The notes: a model not told the origin generated them from the sequence alone. Shown: positions 24,564-33,247, counted from the first letter of the stretch. The stretch is 64,000 nt of DNA from an uncultured Eubacteriales bacterium (GCA_900542005.1 UQLW01000012.1:10574-74573), one strand, 5' to 3'. Translations and numbers: made by a program.

Positions 24564-25563
24564 CTTCAGATTCTCCTATGAGTAACAGGCCTGCGTTACA
24601 GGGCAGTGCTTGAATCCGCTGTTCAATATAAGGCAGCGTTTTAGACCAATAGTTTTCCGGAGAGGGGTCAATCATGTCCAGTCTATCAACCAAACCGGGA
24701 GTTACCAGATATGTCTGCTGGATGTAGCCTGCATAGTATTGTAGGCTTAACTGAGCGGATTCTGTCTCGCCCATTTCTTGATAGGCCATTGCTTCTGCTA
24801 AAGAAACCATATTCAAGGCACAAAGACTCTCTCTGATTTCAACCATTCGAGAATTAATCTTATCCGGATTTGCGCCAGAAACGAGTTTGCCCCAAAAAGA
24901 TTCTGGCTGGCTCTGGATAAATTCGACATTGGAACTCTGACTTCTCATCAGAAGATTTCTGCTGTCCTCTGCGTCAGAAGCAATTTGCAGTAGGGCCATT
25001 GCTTTCAACTCTGGATTTTTCATAGCCAGTGCCTGTAGTAACTTCTGCTGACAACTGTACGCGGTTGCCAGTCGGTCGTATTCCTGTCCCTGGCGCACCT
25101 CTTCAATGGCAAGCTGAACCACTTGAATCTGCTCTGCAATTTCAGCCATCTGCATCTGTGTAGCATAGCTCGTCATCGCTTGTGACAGCTCCGGGGATAC
25201 CTTGACCTTATCCAAAGAGATCGTAGACACAATCTTGTTGGTTTCTGGATTTACAAGGTTTGCCATCAAAGAACCGTTTTTCTTGGTCATCAGCTTCAAT
25301 GCTCCACTTGCAAGCTGCCCTCTCTGCTCGTCTGTCAGAATGGCCTGGAAGGTTTCTTCTGGAACGAGAGCCTTTACTGCATTGATAAATGTGGGAGCAA
25401 AGTACAACATTTGCTCAATTTTATTGAAAGCGGACTTAGCTCCACGAAGCAAAGGTGCAGCCACTTTAGGTACAGACGAAAAATGCTCTGTCAAATCCGT
25501 ACTGTATTCCGAACTGTCGATAATCTCAACATCTTCGGGAGATATAACTATCGTGTCACTCAT
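24544..25563 (-). CDS. Unknown AT-rich gene, soluble 339-residue protein
   Basis: I do not recognise this protein. It is soluble-looking and acidic at the N-terminus ('ISPEDVEIIDSSEYSTDL'). Residues 45-65 hold a mildly hydrophobic patch ('MLYFAPTFINAVKALVP'). Residues 125-330 look almost entirely alpha-helical, with amphipathic segments ('MQMAEIAEQIQVVQLAIEEV', 'AMALLQIASDAEDSR') and late Tyr-rich helices ('LSLQYYAGYIQQTYLV'). Base composition is lower in GC than in all neighbours, suggesting acquisition by transfer. It is coupled to the small zinc-ribbon membrane protein. A stress, defence or immunity role is conceivable but unsupported. Confidence 0.75.
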   Translation of the reverse strand: MSDTIVISPEDVEIIDSSEYSTDLTEHFSSVPKVAAPLLRGAKSAFNKIEQMLYFAPTFINAVKALVPEETFQAILTDEQRGQLASGALKLMTKKNGSLMANLVNPETNKIVSTISLDKVKVSPELSQAMTSYATQMQMAEIAEQIQVVQLAIEEVRQGQEYDRLATAYSCQQKLLQALAMKNPELKAMALLQIASDAEDSRNLLMRSQSSNVEFIQSQPESFWGKLVSGANPDKINSRMVEIRESLCALNMVSLAEAMAYQEMGETESAQLSLQYYAGYIQQTYLVTPGLVDRLDMIDPSPENYWSKTLPYIEQRIQALPCNAGLLLIGESEDGNEIL

Positions 25564-25893
25564 ATCATCACTCCGTTCTTTCTATGCTCATCAAAGAACT
25601 GGCAAATTTTGCGAATTACTCTACACAAGAGCGCTGAATACAGTTTCTTCCACGCTCCGATAAAAAAAGAAAGTCGAAGCAAGTAAACAAATCGTCCAGA
25701 ACAGGCATCAACACTGTTTTGGATATGGGAGGTAAAAAAGCATTTTACTCCACTATCTATAGTATATCCGAAATTTACCGCCCGCGCATGACAAAAATGC
25801 AAGATATCCGCTTCCCCATCCATCCGTTCCGGCTTGACAGGCCTGCGCCCAGGCCTTAGGATGGGGAGGAATACTGCGACTAAGGGGACAACA
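25564..25893. other. AT-rich intergenic region, no gene recognised
   Basis: This 330-base gap separates the AT-rich cassette from the divergent threonine-aldolase-like gene. It is AT-rich up to about 25790 and then returns to the usual composition, which may mark the boundary of an insertion. A TATACT-like element (on the minus strand near 25760) could be the cassette promoter, but I find no matching -35. I see no RNA gene or repeat ends. Confidence 0.5.
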
Positions 25894-26928
25894 ATGATTC
25901 ATTTTCAGTGCGATTACGCCCAGGGCTGTCATCCGCTTCTTTTGGAACGGCTCGTTGCGGCCAATCTGGCATCCCATCCCGGCTATGGCCTGGACGGTTG
26001 CTGCGACAGCGCCCGCTCCCGCATCCGCGAGGCCTGCTGCCAGCCCCATGCGGACGTGCATTTCCTATCCGGCGGCACGCAGGCCAATCTTATCGCCATT
26101 TCCGCCTGCCTCAAAAGCTATCAGGGCGTGCTGGCCGCAGACACCGGGCACATTGCCTGCCATGAGACAGGGGCAATCGAAGCGACCGGCCATAAGGTGC
26201 TGCCCTTGCCCGCGCCGGACGGCATACTCAGCGCCTGTCAGATCCGCGAGGCCTGCCGCATCCACTATAGCAGCCCCACCCGGGAGCATACGGTGCAGCC
26301 CGGTATGGTCTATATCTCGCTGCCCACCGAGTGCGGCACCCTCTATACCTGCGCGCAGCTTGAGGCCCTGCACAGCTGCTGCCAGGAGCTCGGCCTGCTG
26401 CTGTATATAGACGGCGCCCGCCTCGGTTATGGGTTGACCAGCCCGGCCAACGATCTGACGCTGGCCGGTGTCGCCTCCCTCTGCGATCTTTTTTACATCG
26501 GCGGCACCAAGTGCGGCGCCCTTCTCGGGGAAGCCCTGGTGATCGTCAACGACGCCCTCAAAGCGGATTTCCGCTATGCCATCAAGCAGCGCGGAGGGAT
26601 GCTGGCCAAGGGCTGGCTCCTGGGCCTGGCCTTTGACGCGCTTTTTACCGACGGGCTTTATTTTACCATCTGCCGTCAGGCCAACAAATACGCGCTGGCG
26701 ATCCGCAGCGCGCTGGAACGAAAGGCGATTCCGCTGGGCTATGATTCCTATACCAACCAGCAGTTCCCCATCCTGACGCCGCGCCAGCTGGCCTGCCTTC
26801 AACCCAAGTATGTTTGGGAACCCTGGCAAGCCTTCCCCGATGGCCGCCAGATGGTCCGCTTCTGCACCAGCTGGGCCACCACGCAGCAGCAGGCCGAGGC
26901 GCTGATAGCTGATATCCTGTTGCTTTAG
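25894..26928 (+). CDS. Threonine-aldolase-family PLP enzyme
   Basis: This 344-residue enzyme belongs to the beta-eliminating lyase/low-specificity L-threonine aldolase family, which cleaves threonine (or allo-threonine) to glycine and acetaldehyde using PLP. 'HFLSGGTQANL' is the phosphate-binding loop, 'LYIDGARLGYGL' carries the PLP-pyridine Asp, and 'IGGTKCGALLGE' contains the Schiff-base Lys. The start at 25894 has AAGGGG upstream and fits the family N-terminus; a further in-frame extension upstream has no ribosome site. The nearby threonine ammonia-lyase operon suggests two routes for threonine breakdown. Confidence 0.9.
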   Translation: MIHFQCDYAQGCHPLLLERLVAANLASHPGYGLDGCCDSARSRIREACCQPHADVHFLSGGTQANLIAISACLKSYQGVLAADTGHIACHETGAIEATGHKVLPLPAPDGILSACQIREACRIHYSSPTREHTVQPGMVYISLPTECGTLYTCAQLEALHSCCQELGLLLYIDGARLGYGLTSPANDLTLAGVASLCDLFYIGGTKCGALLGEALVIVNDALKADFRYAIKQRGGMLAKGWLLGLAFDALFTDGLYFTICRQANKYALAIRSALERKAIPLGYDSYTNQQFPILTPRQLACLQPKYVWEPWQAFPDGRQMVRFCTSWATTQQQAEALIADILLL

Positions 26929-26946
26929 CCTGCTCCTAAGATAGGC

Positions 26947-26987
26947 AAAGGGCCGTCCATGCCAAAGAGGCATGAACGGTCCTTTTT
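26947..26987 (+). terminator. Terminator between converging genes
   Basis: A long stem (26947-26963 with 26969-26985, one mismatch and one G-U) is followed by T residues on the plus strand. The minus strand also ends in TTT, so it may serve both genes. Confidence 0.8.
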
Positions 26988-26997
26988 GGTTATCTTT

Positions 26998-27693
26998 TTA
27001 TGCTTGGGCGGCTGCCCGCACCAGCTTGCGGAAGATACAATCCATGTCAGGATCCTCCCGCCGCAGCCGTTCCGGGTGCCACTGGACGCCCCATACCGGC
27101 CGCCCATCCTCCGCTTCGACGGCTTCTATCACGCGCCCTGCTTCTGCAAAGGCCACAGCCCGCAGGCCCCGGCCCAGCTTGTCCACCGCCTGGTGATGGG
27201 TGGAATTGACCCGCACCAGGCCCTGCAGCTCGGGCGCCAGGAAGCAGCCCGGCTCAATCCGCACCTCATGGCGCAGGCCTGTACCGTTTGGATGGTCAAT
27301 CCCCAGCCAGGAGGGAATATCCTGGATGAGCGTGCCCCCCAGGGCGACGTTCAGCACCTGGATACCCCGGCAGATCCCCAGCACGGGCTTATCCAGCCGG
27401 ATCATTGCCCGACACAGCGCCAGCTCAAAGGCGTCCCGCCGTCCATCCGCCTCGCCGGAACCGCGGTTCTCCTGGCCGAAGCGCTCCGGGGCCACGTCAC
27501 AGCCGCCGGAGAGCAGCAGCCCGTCCACCCGCCTGGCAAGGGCCTCGGCCATCTGCTCGCGGCCGCTGGCCAGGACAGCGATCCCGCCGTTGGCCTCCAC
27601 CGCCTCAAGATACTGCAGCCCAAGGCAGGCCTGGCCCGGCCCCTTTTCTCCATACTGATGGCTGGCCGTCACCGCAATCAGCGGCTTATCCAT
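26998..27693 (-). CDS. Class I glutamine-amidotransferase-like hydrolase (C26, PuuD-like)
   Basis: This 231-residue enzyme is of the gamma-glutamyl-gamma-aminobutyrate hydrolase (peptidase C26) type. The nucleophile Cys is in 'LGICRGIQVLNVALGG' and the catalytic His in 'GVQWHPE', with 'LLLSGGCDV' preceding. PuuD homologues cleave gamma-glutamyl amides in putrescine use; no other putrescine-pathway gene is nearby, so the true substrate is open. The ATG lies inside the last codons of the RidA gene (8-base overlap), so it is translationally coupled as third gene of the threonine ammonia-lyase operon. Confidence 0.88.
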   Translation of the reverse strand: MDKPLIAVTASHQYGEKGPGQACLGLQYLEAVEANGGIAVLASGREQMAEALARRVDGLLLSGGCDVAPERFGQENRGSGEADGRRDAFELALCRAMIRLDKPVLGICRGIQVLNVALGGTLIQDIPSWLGIDHPNGTGLRHEVRIEPGCFLAPELQGLVRVNSTHHQAVDKLGRGLRAVAFAEAGRVIEAVEAEDGRPVWGVQWHPERLRREDPDMDCIFRKLVRAAAQA

Positions 27694-28072
27694 CGATCTG
27701 AGCGATCAGCTCAATCTCCAGGCCCACATCCTTGGGCAACCGGGCCACCTGTACCGCGGAGCGGGCCGGGAAGGCGCCGGTAAAATACTGGGCGTATACG
27801 CCGTTCATGGCGGCGAAGTCGTTCATATCCGCCAGGAATACCGTCGTCTTGACAACGTGGTCAAAATCGGTACCCGCCGCCTCCAGGACAGCCTTCAGGT
27901 TCTGGAAAACCCGATGGGCCTGATCCTCAATGGAGCCGGTCACCACCTCGCCGGTGGCGGGATCCAGGGGGATCTGGCCGGAGGTATAAAGCATGCCGCC
28001 CAGGATCACCGCCTGGGAATAGGGGCCGATGGCGGCCGGGGCCGCTTGGGTCGCAACAATTTTCTTTTCCAT
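27686..28072 (-). CDS. ridA: RidA family reactive-intermediate deaminase
   Basis: This 128-residue protein hydrolyses reactive 2-aminoacrylate/2-aminocrotonate enamines released by PLP dehydratases. 'AIGPYSQAVILGGMLYTSGQIPLDP' near the N-terminus, the catalytic-site Arg in 'ARSAVQVARLP' and the terminal 'VGLEIELIAQI' are family hallmarks. Length is typical. The second ATG (28072) is chosen because TAGGAG is 9 bases upstream; the first ATG touches that site. It lies 12 bases downstream of threonine ammonia-lyase, whose product is its known substrate class, so the operon makes direct biochemical sense. Confidence 0.95.
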   Translation of the reverse strand: MEKKIVATQAAPAAIGPYSQAVILGGMLYTSGQIPLDPATGEVVTGSIEDQAHRVFQNLKAVLEAAGTDFDHVVKTTVFLADMNDFAAMNGVYAQYFTGAFPARSAVQVARLPKDVGLEIELIAQIDG

Positions 28073-28084
28073 GGTTATCATCTC

Positions 28085-29290
28085 CTAATCGATTTCTTCC
28101 ACTTCATAGCCCAGTTTTTCCAGGCTGCCCTTGATGCGGGCAATGTGGTCGCGGTCATTGGTTTCCAGCACCAGCTCTACCTGGGCCTCGCCCAGCTCCA
28201 GCCGGCTGCGGTTGCGGTCGTGATTGATGGAGAGCACGTTTACGCCCTGGGCGGCCACCGCTTCCACCAGGCGAGCCAGCTGGCCCGGTCGGTCCTGTAC
28301 TGTGGTCGCCAGCGTCGTGCGGCGGCCGGTCTTAATGAGGCCGCGCTCAATGATCCGGCTGATGGTGTTTACGTCGATATTGCCGCCCGATACCACGGCT
28401 ACCACCTTCTTGCCGGAGAAATCCAAGGTGCCGTGCATCAGCGTAGCCACCGGCAGCGCGCCGGCGCCCTCCATGACGATCTTGTTTTTCTCAATCATCC
28501 ATAGGATGGCGGCCGCCGTCTCATCGTCGTCCACCGTCAGGATGCCGTCCAGATACTGCTTGCACATGGCAAAGCTGGTATCGCCTACCCGCCGGACCGT
28601 TACGCCATCGGCAAAGCTCTTCACCCTTTCGAGGGGCTCCGGGTGGCCTGCCTGCAGGGCCTTTTTCATGCTGGCCGCCCCGGCGGGCTCCACCCCGTAT
28701 ACCCGCACCAACGGGTTTATGGACTTCGCCGCCATCGCAACGCCGGCGGCCAGGCCGCCGCCGCCCACGGGCACCAGGATCACATCCACGTCCGGCAGAT
28801 CCTCAAAGATCTCCAGCGAAATGGTTCCCTGGCCGGCAATCACCATCGGGTCGTCGTAGGGGTGGATAAAGGTCGCTCCCGTGGTCTTTTCCAGCTCCCG
28901 GGCATAGGCATAGGCATCGTCGTAGATCTCGCCATGGAGCACCACCTCCGCGCCCAGGGCGCGGGTAGCGTTTACCTTGGACAGCGGCGCAAATTGCGGC
29001 ATTACGATGGTCGCCTTTATGCCCATCTCCCGGGCGGCCAGCGCCACGCCCTGGGCATGGTTCCCCGCAGAGCTGGCAATCACGCCCGCCTTCTTCTCCT
29101 CCTCGGTGAGCATCCGCATGCGGTTATAGGCGCCGCGCACCTTAAAAGCGCCTGTACGCTGCAGGCATTCGGTCTTAACATAGCTTTGCGCCTCGCAGCC
29201 GGGGATCTGCACCGGCAACAGGCGCGTATGCTGGATCCAGGACGGGAAGCTCGCTTTCGCCTCCTTGACCTGGTCAAGTGTTGGAATCAT
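28085..29290 (-). CDS. Threonine ammonia-lyase with ACT domain
   Basis: This 401-residue PLP enzyme deaminates threonine to 2-oxobutyrate and ammonia. The PLP Lys is in 'RTGAFKVRGAYNRM' (about residue 50), and the glycine loop is 'VPVGGGGLAAG'. A single C-terminal ACT-like domain covers about 325-400. This form (about 400 residues, one ACT) occurs in both IlvA- and TdcB-type enzymes; the absence of other ilv genes nearby leaves biosynthetic or catabolic use undecided. AAAGGAGG precedes the ATG. It leads an operon with ridA and a C26 hydrolase. Confidence 0.94.
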   Translation of the reverse strand: MIPTLDQVKEAKASFPSWIQHTRLLPVQIPGCEAQSYVKTECLQRTGAFKVRGAYNRMRMLTEEEKKAGVIASSAGNHAQGVALAAREMGIKATIVMPQFAPLSKVNATRALGAEVVLHGEIYDDAYAYARELEKTTGATFIHPYDDPMVIAGQGTISLEIFEDLPDVDVILVPVGGGGLAAGVAMAAKSINPLVRVYGVEPAGAASMKKALQAGHPEPLERVKSFADGVTVRRVGDTSFAMCKQYLDGILTVDDDETAAAILWMIEKNKIVMEGAGALPVATLMHGTLDFSGKKVVAVVSGGNIDVNTISRIIERGLIKTGRRTTLATTVQDRPGQLARLVEAVAAQGVNVLSINHDRNRSRLELGEAQVELVLETNDRDHIARIKGSLEKLGYEVEEID

Positions 29291-29320
29291 CTATGATTCG
29301 CCTCCTTTGCTTCTTTTCAC

Positions 29321-29349
29321 ATTTTACCATTGCTTGTATACCGATTCAA
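29321..29349 (-). promoter_or_regulatory. Promoter of the threonine ammonia-lyase operon
   Basis: TTGAAT (29349-29344) and TAAAAT (29326-29321) with a 17-base spacer on the minus strand. Confidence 0.7.
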
Positions 29350-29401
29350 GCCTTACCTTGCCCCCTCCATCCTGGCCGGCCGGAATTTATTAGTTTGCCA
29401 T

Positions 29402-29424
29402 AAAAAAAGCCGGCACATGCCGGC
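29402..29424 (-). terminator. Terminator after the soluble histidine kinase gene
   Basis: GCCGGCA/TGCCGGC hairpin (29409-29424) followed on the minus strand by seven T residues. Confidence 0.85.
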
Positions 29425-29453
29425 TGCAAGCCTGAGTGGGTCCAATATTCCCA

Positions 29454-30566
29454 CTAGGCCTTTCCTTCCTCCTGGGGCGGGCAGGCAATGTCCCGGATCA
29501 AGTGGGAGAGGCGCAGAAGGGTAACCGGCCGCTCCACCATATGCACCCGCGGGTCGTGCCGCCGCATAACCGTATCAAACTGGCCGATTGCCAAAATCGG
29601 GCAGTTTTCCGGGATCGCCCTCAGGTAGGCGCTCAGCGCCTTCGTCTCATCGATCAATACAAGGCGCGCCGGCTCCTGCTCCAGGCGCTTGAGATCCATC
29701 AGCCCCAGCATGTTGACCGGCGTATAACCCAGCGCCCGGATCATGCTGGAAACAATATCCTGCTGCTCCTTTGCCATCAAAACCGCAACCCGCCCCGAAC
29801 CCAGACATAGCTCGGGCTCTTCCCGGCCGGCCAGCGGCTCCTCCATGACCGGCAGCGTAATGGTAAACCGCGCGCCGCGATCCGGTCCGTTCCCGGCTAC
29901 AATCTGCCCGCCGGCCTGCTCCACCAGCAGCCGGCAGCGCATCAGTCCCAGCCCATGCCCCTGGCCTGTGGTGGTGAAGTAGGGCTCGAATATGCTGTCC
30001 AGCTGCTCCGGACGGATTCCCGGGCCGTCGTCCTGCACCGTGAGCTGCCAGAAGAGCTGGCCCCCGCAGCTAACGTTTTCCGTCTTCAGCGTGATCGTCC
30101 CCTGGCCCTTCATGGCGTTACGCGCATTGACCAAAAGATTTAACAGCACATTCTGAAACTGCACCGCGCTGATCCGGATCCGGTCATCGTCCGAATCCAG
30201 CTGCTCCGTCACTTCAATCTGCCCGCCCAGCGACGATCGGATAAGCGGCAGCATAAGCATAATTTCATCATCCCCATAGACGCCCGCTCTTGGGTCGCTC
30301 CGGCCCTTTCCCGGCCGGATAAAGGAGAGGATCTCCTTGAGCAGCTCGCTCACCGTGTCGGCCGCCTGCTGCGCGGCCTTCATCGTCGGGCCATAGCTGG
30401 GGTCCCCTGGCGCGTACTGGGCCAGCCCCAGCGCCCCCTGGATCAGCATCATCTGGTTTCCGGCGTCGTGCAGGATCCCGGCAGCCATCTGCCCCAGCAG
30501 CAGGATGCGGTCGCTCTGGCCCCGCCGGTATGTGGTGGCATCGATTTGGTTGTCCTTTTTCACCAT
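29454..30566 (-). CDS. Soluble histidine kinase with C-terminal receiver-like domain
   Basis: This 370-residue protein lacks membrane helices. The H-box is 'AAGILHDAGNQMMLIQGAL' (His at about residue 33), of the type seen in 'HDxxN' hybrid kinases. The N box is 'LLNLLVNARNAMKG', G1 'VQDDGPGI', then 'FTTTGQGHGLGLM'. Residues 255-360 form a receiver-like module ('VAVLMAKEQQDIVSSMIRALGY', 'ARLVLIDE'), which may be degenerate because the usual N-terminal acidic pair is missing. The signal must be cytoplasmic. A LytTR regulator gene lies upstream on the same strand, but a terminator separates them, so partnership is uncertain. Confidence 0.85.
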   Translation of the reverse strand: MVKKDNQIDATTYRRGQSDRILLLGQMAAGILHDAGNQMMLIQGALGLAQYAPGDPSYGPTMKAAQQAADTVSELLKEILSFIRPGKGRSDPRAGVYGDDEIMLMLPLIRSSLGGQIEVTEQLDSDDDRIRISAVQFQNVLLNLLVNARNAMKGQGTITLKTENVSCGGQLFWQLTVQDDGPGIRPEQLDSIFEPYFTTTGQGHGLGLMRCRLLVEQAGGQIVAGNGPDRGARFTITLPVMEEPLAGREEPELCLGSGRVAVLMAKEQQDIVSSMIRALGYTPVNMLGLMDLKRLEQEPARLVLIDETKALSAYLRAIPENCPILAIGQFDTVMRRHDPRVHMVERPVTLLRLSHLIRDIACPPQEEGKA

Positions 30567-30703
30567 GTATCCTTCCCAATCTGACAGATTATTTATCTTG
30601 CAAATCTCTTTATTTATTAAAAATCATGCCATATTAGTAGTATTCGCTAGCATTCACTATATTCCTGCCAGAAATTCTCCTCAATTTTCCTCTAATTTCA
30701 GAC

Positions 30704-30730
30704 AAAAAGGGACCGTCCTGCGACGGTCCC
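30704..30730 (-). terminator. Terminator of the flotillin/LytTR operon
   Basis: GGGACCGTC (30709-30717) pairs with GACGGTCCC (30722-30730), then five T on the minus strand. Confidence 0.88.
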
Positions 30731-30745
30731 TGCAACCCATTCCCG

Positions 30746-31510
30746 CTATCCGTTGTTTTTCGCAAAGAATTCTTCCATTTCATTAAACTTTTCATAGGTA
30801 ATAAGCGCGTCCTGCTTTGTGCCCTTCAGCTTCACCACATAGGTCCACCGGCCATAGGGATAGATCTTGCTGACCATCGCCAGGTTGATGATATAGCTTT
30901 TGTGGCTACGGAAGAAAAGGCGTTTATCCAGCCGTTCCATCAGGTCGCTCAGCGGCTCGCTGGTTACCACGCGCTCGTTGACCGTGTAGATGGCCGTAGC
31001 CCGGTCCTCGCGCTGCACCAGGATAATGTCCTCCATATCGATCAGGCTTACGCCCTCCTTATGGCGGATCATCAGCTTGGCCAGGCCCATCTGCCGGCGC
31101 TCGGCCGCCTCGATGCGCGATTCGGCCTGCGCATTCCGGAGCTTCGCCCGTTCGGCGATGCGGTCCAGCGTCTCCATCACCCGCTCTACCTTAAAGGGCT
31201 TTACCAGGTAATCGAAAGCATAAACCTCAAAGGCTTCCTTCATGTATTGGTCGTGAGCCGTCGCAAAAATCAAGCAGGCGGTAGGATCCATATCTGCAAT
31301 CTGGCGGCCGCATTCCAAGCCGTCCACCTTGGGCATCTCCACATCAAGAAAGACCACCTCCGGCTTCTGGCGTTCAAAGATTTCCAGCGCCTGCTGGCCA
31401 TCCTCCGCCTCCCCGATGAGCTCAAAGGCGTCGTTCTTTTCCAGGATCTTGGACAGGATCATCCGCATGCCCGGCTGGTCATCGGCAATCAGAACACGAA
31501 TGGGGTTCAA
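30746..31510 (-). CDS. LytTR-family response regulator
   Basis: This 254-residue regulator has a CheY-like receiver (residues 5-120) with D10-D11, phospho-acceptor Asp in 'VVFLDVEMPKVDG' and Lys in 'LVKPFK'. A helical linker rich in Ala/Glu/Arg covers about 122-150. The LytTR DNA-binding domain is at about 155-250 ('DMEDIILVQREDRATAIYT', 'FFRSHKSYIINL'). LytTR factors bind paired direct repeats and often control envelope or autolysis genes. It overlaps the gene upstream by 4 bases, and thus belongs to the nfeD-floA operon. The GHKL kinase at 33879-34802, at the head of the same run of genes, is its likely partner. Confidence 0.92.
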   Translation of the reverse strand: MNPIRVLIADDQPGMRMILSKILEKNDAFELIGEAEDGQQALEIFERQKPEVVFLDVEMPKVDGLECGRQIADMDPTACLIFATAHDQYMKEAFEVYAFDYLVKPFKVERVMETLDRIAERAKLRNAQAESRIEAAERRQMGLAKLMIRHKEGVSLIDMEDIILVQREDRATAIYTVNERVVTSEPLSDLMERLDKRLFFRSHKSYIINLAMVSKIYPYGRWTYVVKLKGTKQDALITYEKFNEMEEFFAKNNG

Positions 31511-32193
31511 TGGATACTCCTCCTTCCGCCTCTGCGGTTTAAGATTTCACTCCACAGGATACCTTGGCGCAGCGCTTGGCTGTCGACCGTCAGCACGCCC
31601 TGCCCCTGCCTCATCTGGCTCACAGAGCCGGACCTGCGGGTAGCCCTATGGGCAGAGAGCAGGTTTTCGCCCCCCTCTAGCCCTAGCGCTCCCGGGCGTC
31701 TGCTCGCCTTTCCAGCCGCAGGTATAGCCGTCCGGCAGGGATCTGCCGCCCTGGACGCCGTTGCCCGGCAGGGATCCGCCATTTCGGGGGATACGGCCTC
31801 AGCGGGCTCTACCCGCCGCTCTATCCACTGGCTCTGCGGGGAAAAGCCGCCTTCGCCCGAATCCTCCAGCGGCTGATGGACGCCCTGGTGGCTGTGGCCG
31901 GGATCGGCCTTCACCTCGGGGGGTTCCTCGAAATCATCCTCCCTCATGGCCTCGGCCAGCTTCTTGGCCCAGGCGGCGCCTCCGGCGGCCGCGCTGGTGA
32001 CAGCCGCATTCATCGCCTGGGAAAGCAGCTGGGCCCCAGCGCCGGAGGCCTCCTGCCCTCCGGGCTGCTGCCGGCGGATAGGCTGGGTGGAGCCGGACGG
32101 GGCTTGGGGCGGCCGTTTGGTCTGCTTTTTCCCCTTCCTGTTCACAGCCGATACGATGCAGGCAATCACAATGATCCATACGACAAAATCCAT
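31507..32193 (-). CDS. Membrane-anchored hypothetical protein of the floA operon
   Basis: This 228-residue protein has one N-terminal helix (residues 2-17, 'DFVVWIIVIACIVSAV') followed by a basic stop-transfer stretch and a long, probably disordered region rich in Pro, Gln, Ala and Glu. The C-terminus 'ALRQGILWSEILNRRGGRR' resembles the short conserved tail of many small Firmicute membrane proteins and may be a docking motif. It has 31 bases to floA and a 4-base overlap with the LytTR regulator, so all three should be co-expressed. I cannot assign a function. Its place suggests a flotillin-linked scaffold or a link to the regulator. Confidence 0.72.
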   Translation of the reverse strand: MDFVVWIIVIACIVSAVNRKGKKQTKRPPQAPSGSTQPIRRQQPGGQEASGAGAQLLSQAMNAAVTSAAAGGAAWAKKLAEAMREDDFEEPPEVKADPGHSHQGVHQPLEDSGEGGFSPQSQWIERRVEPAEAVSPEMADPCRATASRAADPCRTAIPAAGKASRRPGALGLEGGENLLSAHRATRRSGSVSQMRQGQGVLTVDSQALRQGILWSEILNRRGGRRSIH

Positions 32194-32224
32194 TGCGTCA
32201 CCTTCCTTTCCCGCGGCAGGTCAT

Positions 32225-33247
32225 CTATTTGTTGTCCTGGGGCGCGGGGTTGCCCATATCGGAGATGGACTTGCGCATGGTGGTATCGGCCTGCAGGTTC
32301 TGCATGTTGTAGTAATCCATCACGCCTAGCTTGCCTTCCCGCAGGGCCTGCGCCATGGCCCGCGGCACCTCTGCCTCGGCTTCGACCACGCGGGCCCGCA
32401 TCTCCTGCTCCAGGGCGACCATTTCCTGCTCCTGGGCCACGGCCATAGCCCGGCGCTCCTCGGCCTTGGCCTGGGCGATACGCCGGTCGGCCTCCGCCTG
32501 ATCCATCTGCAGCTGGGCCCCGATGTTGCGCCCCACATCCACGTCCGCGATATCGATGGAGAGGATCTCAAAGGCTGTCCCTGCATCCAGCCCCTTGTTG
32601 AGGACGGTGCGGGAGATAAGATCGGGGTTCTCCAATACCTGCTTGTGGGTGTCCGAGGAGCCTACTGTGGTAACGATACCCTCGCCGACGCGGGCGATGA
32701 TGGTCTCCTCGCCGGCGCCGCCTACCAGGCGGTCGATGTTGGCCCGCACCGTCACCCGCGCCTTGGCCCTAAGCTCAATGCCATCCTTGGCAATGGCGGC
32801 CACCACCGGCGTCTCAATGACCTTGGGGCTGACGGACATCTGGACTGCCTCCAGCACGTTGCGCCCGGCCAGGTCAATGGCGCAGGCCCGTTCAAAGCCC
32901 AGATCAATCCCCGCGCCCTGGGAAGCGATCAGCGCGTTCACCACGCGGTCCACGTTGCCCCCAGCCATATAATGGGTTTCCAGCCGGGGCAGCTGTACGG
33001 TCAGCCCCGCTTTGACGGCCTTAATCATGGGATAGATGATCCGGACCGGAGCGATTCCCCGCAGCCGCATACCGACCAGCTGTCCGATACCCACCCGGAC
33101 GCCCGAGGCCATAGCCTCGATCCATAGCTTCATCGGCACAAAGCTGAACAAAACCGCCAGGAAGATAATAATGAGTACGATGATGATAATCGGTCCGACA
33201 ATGGATGCAACGCCTGCGTCTATCGCCAGCAGCATGGGGTTAAGCAT
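32225..33247 (-). CDS. floA: Flotillin-like protein FloA
   Basis: This 340-residue membrane protein organises functional membrane microdomains. An N-terminal hairpin helix ('IVGPIIIIVLIIIFLAVLFSFVP', about residues 14-36) is followed by a PHB/SPFH-like domain and the family-specific 'GVRVGIGQLVGMRLRGIAP' segment. A C-terminal coiled coil is rich in Ala/Glu with the EA repeats 'EQEMVALEQEMRARVVEAEAEVPRAMA'. Length matches FloA of Bacillus (about 330). It lies 39 bases downstream of nfeD, its usual genomic partner. FloA levels influence raft-associated kinases such as those feeding Spo0A in Bacillus. Confidence 0.95.
   Translation of the reverse strand: MLNPMLLAIDAGVASIVGPIIIIVLIIIFLAVLFSFVPMKLWIEAMASGVRVGIGQLVGMRLRGIAPVRIIYPMIKAVKAGLTVQLPRLETHYMAGGNVDRVVNALIASQGAGIDLGFERACAIDLAGRNVLEAVQMSVSPKVIETPVVAAIAKDGIELRAKARVTVRANIDRLVGGAGEETIIARVGEGIVTTVGSSDTHKQVLENPDLISRTVLNKGLDAGTAFEILSIDIADVDVGRNIGAQLQMDQAEADRRIAQAKAEERRAMAVAQEQEMVALEQEMRARVVEAEAEVPRAMAQALREGKLGVMDYYNMQNLQADTTMRKSISDMGNPAPQDNK

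Noticed and set aside
25560..25823. An 87-residue frame upstream of the AT-rich cassette
   Set aside because: It runs in another frame into the start of the cassette gene, lacks a ribosome site and has no recognisable features.
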